Assembly: GCF_900166665.1 (NCBI RefSeq)
Contig: NZ_LT800494.1
Coordinates: forward strand, 4,442,383 to 4,506,382
DNA: 64,000 nucleotides
Direction of reading: 5' to 3'
DNA from: Cytobacillus gottheilii
Lineage (GTDB): Bacteria; Bacillota; Bacilli; Bacillales; Cytobacillaceae
Shown here piece by piece: positions 9,242 through 16,613 of this stretch. The notes beneath the pieces were generated by a model, which was given only the letters and a program-made list of their open reading frames with translations, made no database searches and was not told where the DNA came from. Positions within the stretch are counted from its first letter, which is position 1, and every line of letters starts with the position of its first letter. Made by a program: the position numbers and the translations under genes.

Positions 9242-10349
9242 AAGATATCTTCTACTTTCATTTTGCATTAGTACACTTTTATTATCAGGCTGCAATGATA
9301 AAACGAATATTGAAGATATTACCATGACATTAATGCTTGGAATTGATTTGAATGAAGATAACGAGATGATCATTTATAGCTCCAATCCTGTTTTCGATAA
9401 AGAAGTTAGCGATAAGAATGAAGAGTATAGCGTCAAGGCTTCCTCATTAAGAGAAGGCAGAGGCGAATTAGATAGTTTATTAGCCGGCACGATCAGCAAG
9501 GGAAAAATGCAAGTCTTGCTGATTGGTAAAAAAGTCATTCAGCATGAAGATTGGTTCGAGCTTTTAGACAGCTTATACCGAGACTCCTTTTCATCTATTA
9601 ATTGCAAGGTGATTATTGTAGAAGAAAGTGTGGCCGATGTAATCTATAGCAGTCCCAGTGATAAAATCAGACTTCCATTACATATATCAAAGCTTGTAGA
9701 AACAGGTGATAAACGCCATATTACACGAGAAACGACTCTGCATGATGTTCAATCAGATCATTACTCTAAAACAAAAACTGGCTCTATTCCCCGAATCACT
9801 TATAAAAATAATAGTATCAATTTAAGCGGATTTACCTTATTAAACCATAAAGATATGTATGTCTCAGATATTAATCAATACGAAGGAGAATTGCTTCAGC
9901 TGCTAAGCAACACTAAACTTGATCAGTTATTTTTAACAACCAAATTAAGCAAAGAGGAAACAAACCCCTTCCAATCAAAACTTTTAAGCTATAATGTTGG
10001 AGATTTAAACCGAAAGATTAAAGTTAAATATGAAAACGATCAATTTGTCTTTGAGACAGACTATTCACTAGCCATTTATATTAAAGAAGCATTGAACGAA
10101 AATCCTTATAAAGATCGCGAAAAAATAGAAAAAGAGTTAAAAGAAAAATTAACAGCTGATTTCAACAAACTCGTAAAGAGTTTTCAAGATAACGGAATAG
10201 ACCCAGTAGGGTTTGGAGAATATGCGCGTGCCTTTCAAAATAAACATTGGGAAAAGGTAAGTGACAATTGGGGAGATGCTTTTGGGAAATCCAATATAAC
10301 CATTGATGTGAGTGTACGGATTAAAGATGAAGGATTAAATATGAGGTAA
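9231..10349 (+). CDS. GerC family germinant receptor lipoprotein subunit C
   Basis: A 372-residue spore germination lipoprotein (Ger(x)C family). The signal peptide ends in the lipobox LLSGC (Cys about residue 21 from the chosen start), so the protein is lipid-anchored outside the spore inner membrane. The family's long C-terminal Spore_GerAC domain follows, ending in helices rich in Lys/Glu. The frame is open from 9171. TTG at 9231 is chosen because AAAGGTGAG lies just upstream and the signal peptide then starts normally (MKTKRYLLL). Last gene of the operon, followed by a hairpin. Confidence 0.93.
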   Translation: MKTKRYLLLSFCISTLLLSGCNDKTNIEDITMTLMLGIDLNEDNEMIIYSSNPVFDKEVSDKNEEYSVKASSLREGRGELDSLLAGTISKGKMQVLLIGKKVIQHEDWFELLDSLYRDSFSSINCKVIIVEESVADVIYSSPSDKIRLPLHISKLVETGDKRHITRETTLHDVQSDHYSKTKTGSIPRITYKNNSINLSGFTLLNHKDMYVSDINQYEGELLQLLSNTKLDQLFLTTKLSKEETNPFQSKLLSYNVGDLNRKIKVKYENDQFVFETDYSLAIYIKEALNENPYKDREKIEKELKEKLTADFNKLVKSFQDNGIDPVGFGEYARAFQNKHWEKVSDNWGDAFGKSNITIDVSVRIKDEGLNMR

Positions 10350-10368
10350 TAGATTCCCATCTGAAAGG

Positions 10369-10398
10369 ATAAAGGAGCCGCAATTGGCCCCTTTTTTC
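10369..10398 (+). terminator. Probable terminator of the ger operon
   Basis: GGAGCC-gcaatt-GGCCCC with one mismatch, followed by TTTTTT. Confidence 0.65.
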
Positions 10399-10418
10399 AT
10401 ATTTCCAAATCTGTTGCA

Positions 10419-11630
10419 CTATAGCGAACCAGCTGAACCGTCCAACTTGTTTGCCGCTTCTTTTCTTGTGCTTTGCCTTCCAATCCAGAAGTGGTATAAA
10501 AGAATACCTGCTGCTAAGAGGACCGTCATTAAAATATACATTCCACGGAAGCCGATATACGGTGTTATGAATCCTAGAATAAATGGACCGATGCCAATTC
10601 CTACATCGACAAATATATAAAAAGTAGATGTGGCCAGCGCAATGCGGTGTGATGGCGTCACCTTTATCGCCAAAGCCTGGGCACCTGATTGTATAGTTCC
10701 ATAACCAAGACCGATCAATACGGCAGATAGCAGCAACGTCGTTCCGCTATGCACTTGACTAAGTAGCAGCATGCCCACAATATAAAACAGGGTCGCTGGG
10801 TAGATGATGAAATTATGTCCTTTCTGATCAAACCACTTGCCTGTAAAAGGACGGGTACAAATAACGGTTACAGCATAAAGAATGAAAAAGAAGCTGGCCG
10901 CACTAACTAAATCAATCTCCTCCGCATAAAAAGTAAGATAAGAAAGAATGCTTGAATAGCCAAAAGCCATTACAAAACTAATGGCCGAAATAGGGATAGC
11001 TTTAACTTCAAGAAAATTAGATAACTTAAATTGTGATAGTTCTTTTTTCTGATCTGATGACAATGAAAGTTCCGGCACTTTTACAAATAGAGCTGATAGC
11101 AGTGTGATAAAGGCAAACACTCCACAAATGATAAAATTAATAAATGCAGTAGCATGTTCAGTAATCATCATGCCAATAAACGGACCAATGGCTGTTGCAA
11201 TAATAATACTGACTCCATAATAGCCAATTCCCTCGCCATGTCGTGATTTAGGGATCAAGCTTGCTGAAATCGTTCCTGTTGCGGTTGAGGCAAAAGCAAA
11301 GGCAATGCCATGAAGCAGCCTAACAAGGAGCAGACTGGTTAAGCCTGTTATGAAGAAGTACAGAGCTGTCATAACTAAAAACGTGACTAAACCTATGAAC
11401 AGCAGTTTTTTCCGGCCAATCCTTTCTATTACACTTCCTCCAAATAATCGTCCGATCAAAGCTCCTAAAACAAAAATACTGGAAGCAAATCCTGCCATTC
11501 CAGTAGAAGCTCCAAACTCATCTTTTGCATACACGGGGATGATGACCATTAATAAATAAAAACATAAGAATAGCAAAAAATTAACACCAAAAACAATTAA
11601 GAAATTCTTTGTCCATAACTTTTCTTTCAT
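10419..11630 (-). CDS. MFS transporter (drug-type exporter)
   Basis: A 403-residue major facilitator with about 12 membrane helices. The loop 2-3 motif appears as GRLFGGSVIERIGRKKLLFIG (about 60-80), and the drug-exporter type C-like motif GPFIGMMI occurs in helix 5. It is cotranscribed with the MarR gene directly upstream (start within about 12 bp of the marR stop). The frame could start at GTG 11639, but ATG 11630 has AAGGTG at proper spacing. Genes of this layout export the toxic ligand sensed by the MarR protein. The substrate is unknown. Confidence 0.9.
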   Translation of the reverse strand: MKEKLWTKNFLIVFGVNFLLFLCFYLLMVIIPVYAKDEFGASTGMAGFASSIFVLGALIGRLFGGSVIERIGRKKLLFIGLVTFLVMTALYFFITGLTSLLLVRLLHGIAFAFASTATGTISASLIPKSRHGEGIGYYGVSIIIATAIGPFIGMMITEHATAFINFIICGVFAFITLLSALFVKVPELSLSSDQKKELSQFKLSNFLEVKAIPISAISFVMAFGYSSILSYLTFYAEEIDLVSAASFFFILYAVTVICTRPFTGKWFDQKGHNFIIYPATLFYIVGMLLLSQVHSGTTLLLSAVLIGLGYGTIQSGAQALAIKVTPSHRIALATSTFYIFVDVGIGIGPFILGFITPYIGFRGMYILMTVLLAAGILLYHFWIGRQSTRKEAANKLDGSAGSL

Positions 11631-11642
11631 GCTTTCCACACC

Positions 11643-12071
11643 TTACACTCCCCTTTTAATAATCATGCTGCGAATTTGATCCATTACTTCAATGACCTCA
11701 GCTTGCTTCTCTGGGGAAATACCAGTCATAATATCCTGTTCATATTCATCTATGTTCTTTCGAAGGATGGCTGTTATTTCCTTTCCTCTCCGTGATAGTT
11801 GAATTCTCTTTTCTCTATTATCCCTGCCTTTTATTTGCTCCACATACTGTAATTTAATTAGAGAATTCACCGTTCTCGTAATCGTTGGCTTTTCTACATA
11901 TAAATACTTGGAAAGCTCCACAAGTGTAACAGATTCATACATCTCTAAATAATACATAATCGACCATTGTGAGTAATGCAGATCATATTCGTTTAAAAGA
12001 CGATTCAAGTCGCTTATAAACGGCCGATACAGCAGAAAATATTGGTGAAAAAACTTTCTGTAAGACTCCAT
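11643..12071 (-). CDS. MarR family transcriptional regulator
   Basis: A 142-residue winged-helix regulator. It has the MarR core SQWSIMYYLEMYESVTLVELSKYLYVEKPTITRTVNSL (about 35-72), followed by the wing with RDNREKRIQLSRRGKEI (Asp-Arg pair typical of MarR). First gene of a two-gene operon with an MFS exporter. Its leader carries two GTTAC-N5-GTAAC palindromes downstream of a sigma-A promoter, so it is expected to repress its own operon until a ligand binds. Confidence 0.92.
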   Translation of the reverse strand: MESYRKFFHQYFLLYRPFISDLNRLLNEYDLHYSQWSIMYYLEMYESVTLVELSKYLYVEKPTITRTVNSLIKLQYVEQIKGRDNREKRIQLSRRGKEITAILRKNIDEYEQDIMTGISPEKQAEVIEVMDQIRSMIIKRGV

Positions 12072-12093
12072 TGCAAATCACTCCTCTTAGATA

Positions 12094-12196
12094 GTTACCA
12101 TGAGTAACTATTAGATTGAAAATATATGCGCCTCTAATATTTAGTTACTCTAAGTAACCATTGCCCTATTATAAACGATTCCTGCGGTAATCACAA
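12094..12196 (-). promoter_or_regulatory. marR-MFS promoter with two operators
   Basis: TTGTGA (12191-12196), 17-bp spacer, TATAAT (12168-12173), reading leftward. Two identical-type palindromes GTTAC-N5-GTAAC lie at 12144-12158 and 12094-12108, exactly 50 bp centre to centre. The first overlaps the expected transcription start and the second lies in the leader before the gene. Confidence 0.8.
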
Positions 12197-12365
12197 ACTC
12201 CCTTCATTTTTTCCCTTTTCAAAGCTGCATAAAGACTGATACTTTAGTAGAAATAGAAGTATACAAACATTAAAAGTTAAAAACGAAATAAATTTTATTA
12301 CTGAATCTAAAAAAATTGAACTTTTTCTGCTGGTTATAACTCTTAGAAGTGAGCGAGGTGAGAAT

Positions 12366-12896
12366 ATGGAAGAAGTTCGGCTAATTAAGAAAGCTAAAAA
12401 GGGGGATAAAGAAGCATTACTTACGTTGATTATGAATGAAAAGGATGCGTATTATCGTCTTGCTTATGCTTATATGGGAAATTCACATGACGCAATGGAT
12501 GCATTAGAGGATATGATTGTCGTTCTTTATGACAAAATAAATCAGCTTAAAAAGGATCGCTCTTTCTACAGCTGGAGCAAAACGATTTTGGTCAATGAGT
12601 GCAAAGCAGCACTTCGGCGGCGCAGCAAACAGATATTAACAAATGATTGGCAAGCAGCAATCGAACCCACTTCAAGCAGCAACTCTTTCTTAGCCAGTGA
12701 ACAGCAGGCTGATTTAGAGGCCATGCTAAGCGAGCTAAGTCACCCGCAAAGGGAAACGCTCCAATTAAGATACTTTCATGATCTCGATTATGAAACGATT
12801 GCTTCTATAACGGATGTTTCACTTGGAACCGTCAAATCAAGAATCTTTCAGGGTCTAAAAAAGCTAAGAGAGAAACATGGGGGTGTAAATGAATGA
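12366..12896 (+). CDS. ECF-type RNA polymerase sigma factor
   Basis: A 176-residue sigma-70 family factor of the extracytoplasmic-function group. Region 2 lies at about 15-80 (AYYRLAYAYMGNSHDAMDALEDMIVVLYDKI, then SFYSWSKTILVNECKA), and region 4 at about 115-170 (LSHPQRETLQLRYFHDLDYETIASITDVSLGTVKSRIFQGLKKL, a clear helix-turn-helix). The downstream DUF4179 anti-sigma candidate overlaps it by ATGA, so the two are translationally coupled. A TGAAC element about 35-40 bp before the start could be part of an autoregulated promoter, but this is weak. Confidence 0.92.
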   Translation: MEEVRLIKKAKKGDKEALLTLIMNEKDAYYRLAYAYMGNSHDAMDALEDMIVVLYDKINQLKKDRSFYSWSKTILVNECKAALRRRSKQILTNDWQAAIEPTSSSNSFLASEQQADLEAMLSELSHPQRETLQLRYFHDLDYETIASITDVSLGTVKSRIFQGLKKLREKHGGVNE

Positions 12897-14185
12897 AGGA
12901 TGAATGGAATAAAATGTTTATAAATGAACATCAAAAACTACAGGAAATCAAGGCACCAAACGAATTGGAGGATCGTTTGCGCCTTGCTTTAGAGAAAACA
13001 CCTCCAAAAGAGGGGCGTTTCAATCATCGGTTTTGGCCTCTTGCAGCAGCTGCACTTATATTTCTTTGTTTCTTTGGTTACCATTACAACGCTGTCGCTT
13101 ATTATGGTAAAACCTTATTCGGCTTTGACCAGCTATTTACACAATCCTTAAAAGACCTTAATGAAGCTGGAATGGGACAAATGATCGGAAAGGAAACACA
13201 TCTTTCTGATGGAAGTGTTTTAACCATTGATGGGGTAATTGCAGATAAAAATCAGTTTCTTCTCTATTATACATTAGAAAATCCAAATGGAATTGATATG
13301 GAAGAAAAGGATGTATGGCCCAATCTTATTAACGGATTCCTGACAAAATCAAACCCTGTTGGAGGTACAAGCGCATTAAATGACGATGGGACTGAATTAA
13401 AAGGGACAATGTCATTTGATCCAGTCAGTCCGCTGGCAAAAAAACTAACCGTTTCTTTTCGTGTTGGGGGCATTGAAGGAACGGACAATCTCCAAATCAG
13501 CTTTCCTTTTAATCCAAATAAAGCACTGCAAACAGAGATTAAACAAAATTTAAACCATAGCTTTCAGGGTGATCAGGGAACCATTAAATTCCAATCTTTA
13601 AGAGCAACTCCCACTATGACTCTTATTGAGGGCAAGGTTCATTTAGATTACAGGTATGAAGACGACAGCAATTTCATTACCATGATTGAACTTCATGCCA
13701 ATGGACAACCGATCGAGCGCTTGGGAAGCAGCCTTTCTTCCTCCTTAAATGGGAGTAAAATGGAATTGCGCTATGATGCTCTCCCGGAAAACCTAGAATC
13801 CCTGGAGCTTGTCATTGAAAAGCTTCCTGTCTACAAGGAGATTGCTAAAAAGAGCATTGAGCTCTCTTCTATCAGTGAAGAACCCATTTTAATTGAAGGA
13901 AATGAAGTACTTGTTAAAGATATAACCGAAACAGCAGCGAGCACTGAAATAACTTTTTCAACCGAGGAGAATGTAAGGCTTAATGGCGTTTCTATTATTT
14001 CGAACGGAAAACACTATCCTTTAGACTCCACGATAGATGAGAAAATGATTAAGACAGAAAACGGTCGCATCTTAAAAGAAAGAACAATGGTTTTTAAGAA
14101 AGTAACAAATCCAGAAACTCTTTACATTAACGGCATCCACTATATGAAAGCGTATGAGGAGAGAATTCGTATTCCAATAGAGTAA
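12893..14185 (+). CDS. DUF4179 / DUF5643 membrane protein, likely anti-sigma factor
   Basis: A 430-residue protein with a cytoplasmic N-terminus of about 48 residues, a single membrane helix (FWPLAAAALIFLCFFGYHY, about 50-68) and a large extracellular part. The extracellular part starts with a DUF4179 region (SLKDLNEAGMGQMIGKETHLSDGS) and continues with beta-rich DUF5643-like repeats. Such proteins are usually encoded after an ECF sigma factor and are thought to hold it inactive at the membrane until a signal arrives. No zinc-binding HxxxCxxC anti-sigma motif is seen at the N-terminus. The overlap with the sigma gene and shared terminator support a two-gene unit. Confidence 0.85.
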   Translation: MKDEWNKMFINEHQKLQEIKAPNELEDRLRLALEKTPPKEGRFNHRFWPLAAAALIFLCFFGYHYNAVAYYGKTLFGFDQLFTQSLKDLNEAGMGQMIGKETHLSDGSVLTIDGVIADKNQFLLYYTLENPNGIDMEEKDVWPNLINGFLTKSNPVGGTSALNDDGTELKGTMSFDPVSPLAKKLTVSFRVGGIEGTDNLQISFPFNPNKALQTEIKQNLNHSFQGDQGTIKFQSLRATPTMTLIEGKVHLDYRYEDDSNFITMIELHANGQPIERLGSSLSSSLNGSKMELRYDALPENLESLELVIEKLPVYKEIAKKSIELSSISEEPILIEGNEVLVKDITETAASTEITFSTEENVRLNGVSIISNGKHYPLDSTIDEKMIKTENGRILKERTMVFKKVTNPETLYINGIHYMKAYEERIRIPIE

Positions 14186-14189
14186 TAAT

Positions 14190-14232
14190 ATAGAGAGTTC
14201 CTGAAACATAGCAATGTGCAGGAACTCTCTAT
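14190..14232. terminator. Long terminator-like hairpin between convergent genes
   Basis: ATAGAGAGTTCCTG / CAGGAACTCTCTAT arms around a 15-nt loop. The T run on either side is poor, but the position between convergent genes fits termination. Confidence 0.65.
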
Positions 14233-14278
14233 TATGGATTATAAACTTACAGCTGGAAAATGAATTGGTTTAGTGTAC

Positions 14279-15496
14279 TTACCTCTGATCCTCCATTAAG
14301 TTCATCTTGCCTTTATTGTTTTTTAAAGAGAGGTACACAGACAGCAGCAACGCCCCTGAGATCATAAAACCCACTCCGCCCAGCATGCCAAGCCACCGAT
14401 TATCTGCATATTCAAGAGCGACCCCCGCGCCAAACATGGAGATCCCAATCATGGAATTAGAGATGGTTGCAAATAAACCAAATACAGATCCTTGTTTGTT
14501 TTTCGGGACGATTCTCATAAGGGTAGAATCAAAACAAGTACCTCCCACACCAGCACAAAATCCAATGATGATATAGACTAAAACAGCAATCGATATAGAG
14601 TGCAGCTGGCTCAATATGATGAGAAATAATCCTTCAAAAATTAGGACTGAAAAACCAATGATCAGCAAATGATTGTGCAGCCGCTCCCCTACTATAAAGC
14701 TGAGCATGAGCCCCATTCCGAGAGAACCGTAAAAAAGGCCAACTCCCAAGTCTCCAAATTGAAATTCTTCAACAGCATATACACTAATGAGAACATTGTC
14801 TATTCCATTCAGCAGCGGAATAAGGAACTCACTGGCAAGCAAGAGCAGAAGCAGACTAGAAGAAAACAAGAAGGCAATTGTATTTCCTTGTTGAACACTT
14901 TCGGAATTTTGCTCGGTCATACTCTCTTTTTTCACATGTAAGCGAGAAAGGATTAAGGCAGCCAGTAAAAATGATATAGCATTTGCCCAGAAAGTAATCT
15001 CCGATCCTAAAAAATAGGAAGCTGCTCCACCGCTTAAAGATCCGCCAATTAAAATGATACCAAGCATTACTTGCTCTAAACTATTCACTTTCACAAGGTT
15101 CTTCTCTTCTACAAGCAGCGGTATAATTGATTTCCTTGCCGGCGCGTAAATAGCCTCTCCTGCTCCAAGGATAAATGTTCCAACGTATATGACCCAAACT
15201 TGGTCTGGGCTTTTAACAAATAAAAAGGAAAGAGCAAAGATTATTCGTATGAGATCCGTTGAAACCAGAATGTTCTTTTTGGAAAATTTATCTGAAAGCC
15301 AGCCGCCAAGCGGAGCAAATAACAGGAACGGTATTACCCGAATTGCCAAAGTTAATCCAACAGCAAAACCAGATCCGGTTAGTTCCAATAAAAGAGCCAG
15401 GACAGCCACCTGACTGAAGCGATCGCCAATGCCATTTAGCACACCTGCGCTGAAAAGTTTTCGGTATTCTTTTTCTTCTTTAAACAAGCTGAGCAT
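14279..15496 (-). CDS. MFS transporter (MFS_3 / enterobactin-exporter-like)
   Basis: A 405-residue major facilitator with about 12 helices. The N-terminus (LFKEEKEYRKLFSAGVLNGIGDRFSQVAVLALLLELTGSG) and the loop GGWLSDKFSKKNILVSTDLIR resemble the MFS_3 group that includes EntS and Bacillus YfiS/YvqJ exporters. Its substrate is not known. The gene is alone, and its promoter region contains a perfect 36-bp palindrome (15511-15546), so expression is probably controlled by a repressor encoded elsewhere. Confidence 0.85.
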   Translation of the reverse strand: MLSLFKEEKEYRKLFSAGVLNGIGDRFSQVAVLALLLELTGSGFAVGLTLAIRVIPFLLFAPLGGWLSDKFSKKNILVSTDLIRIIFALSFLFVKSPDQVWVIYVGTFILGAGEAIYAPARKSIIPLLVEEKNLVKVNSLEQVMLGIILIGGSLSGGAASYFLGSEITFWANAISFLLAALILSRLHVKKESMTEQNSESVQQGNTIAFLFSSSLLLLLLASEFLIPLLNGIDNVLISVYAVEEFQFGDLGVGLFYGSLGMGLMLSFIVGERLHNHLLIIGFSVLIFEGLFLIILSQLHSISIAVLVYIIIGFCAGVGGTCFDSTLMRIVPKNKQGSVFGLFATISNSMIGISMFGAGVALEYADNRWLGMLGGVGFMISGALLLSVYLSLKNNKGKMNLMEDQR

Positions 15497-15510
15497 TTTA
15501 CCACAACCCC

Positions 15511-15546
15511 AATTAGATTATTATCTAATTAGATAATAATCTAATT
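15511..15546. promoter_or_regulatory. Perfect 36-bp palindrome, probable operator array
   Basis: All 36 bases pair with their reverse complement. It contains four alternating TTAGAT / ATCTAA half-sites, i.e. two overlapping TTAGAT-N4-ATCTAA sites joined by a central ATCTAATTAGAT. It lies 15 bp upstream of the MFS start. The regulator is not encoded nearby. Confidence 0.7.
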
Positions 15547-15660
15547 ATAGTATTCTCATCAACCCTTTTTTAAAAATTGCAGGTTTACGAAAAGGAATGA
15601 ATTAACTGCGGAAAAATTTAGAATATCTTGTAACGCTCTCTTATATAACTTTTACCCAAC

Positions 15661-15691
15661 AAAAAACCAGGAGAACAAGTCTCCTGGTTAA
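15661..15691 (-). terminator. Intrinsic terminator of azoR
   Basis: Read leftward: AACCAGGAGA-cttg-TTCTCCTGGTT then TTTTG. Confidence 0.9.
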
Positions 15692-15704
15692 GGTGAAGCC
15701 GTTA

Positions 15705-16352
15705 TTAAGCATTTTGTGGAAGCTTAGCAAGGTTAGCTGCAGATTCTTTTACTTTCTCTAATCCAGCTTCAATAATTTCAGCCGCTTTGTCAGGCATTGC
15801 ATTGTGACCTTCAATTACTACTTCGTCAATGATGTCCATTCCGAAGATGCCGCCAACTACATTGCGCAAATAGTTAGTGGACATTTCCATTGGAGCCATC
15901 TCAGGAGTAGAGTATACTCCCCCGCGAGCACTTAGGAAGATCGCTTTTTTGTCCGTCATTAATTGAACCATGTTACCTTGTTCGTCATACTTGAATGAGA
16001 AACCAGCCGCATAAACATAGTCAATGAAAGTTTGAAGCTTTGCAGGGATCGTTAAATTCCATAGTGGGTATGTGAACACAACCACATCCGCCGCTGAAAC
16101 AGCGTCCATCGCTTTTTGTTTTGCAGCTAATAGTCTTTGTTCAAGATCTGTTAACTCTTCACCGCTCTGTAATTTTCCAAACGCGTTGAAAAGATCTTGT
16201 CCGAAATAAGGTGTATCCTCTGCGAATACATCATAAGTTGTCACATTTAACTGTTCCGCACCTTGTAATGCTTCCATAAATGTTTCATACATTTTGCTGG
16301 AAACACCTTCAGCTGCCGGACGGTTATTTGCTTTTACTACTAAAACGTTCAT
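15705..16352 (-). CDS. azoR: FMN-dependent NADH:quinone reductase / azoreductase
   Basis: A 215-residue flavodoxin-like enzyme of the AzoR family. It uses NADH and FMN to reduce azo bonds and quinones in two-electron steps, giving protection from quinone and thiol stress. Seen: N-terminal MNVLVVKANNRP (first strand and FMN phosphate loop), TYPLWNLTIPAKLQTFIDYVYAAGFSFKY (about 95-123, FMN binding) and SARGGVYS (about 142-149), all family hallmarks. Length equals B. subtilis AzoR1/AzoR2. Single gene with a GGAGG-type RBS and its own terminator. Confidence 0.93.
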   Translation of the reverse strand: MNVLVVKANNRPAAEGVSSKMYETFMEALQGAEQLNVTTYDVFAEDTPYFGQDLFNAFGKLQSGEELTDLEQRLLAAKQKAMDAVSAADVVVFTYPLWNLTIPAKLQTFIDYVYAAGFSFKYDEQGNMVQLMTDKKAIFLSARGGVYSTPEMAPMEMSTNYLRNVVGGIFGMDIIDEVVIEGHNAMPDKAAEIIEAGLEKVKESAANLAKLPQNA

Positions 16353-16613
16353 GTAATAATTCCTCCTGATGGAATGATTTTAAGGACCTTATATATAAAA
16401 CAAAACGGAATGGTTATGTTTAAGGCTATCCTTTAATCATTATAGTAGAAGAATATATTAAATGCATGAATTTTGCTCAATAATTCGAGATTCTTGAATT
16501 AAAAGTATTTTTACATAAGGAAGATACTGATGTTTTGCAATATCAGCCTCTTTCACCTTATAGATATAATTACTAAAATTTTTGTTTTTATAACTAATGT
16601 TTATTTCCAAACG

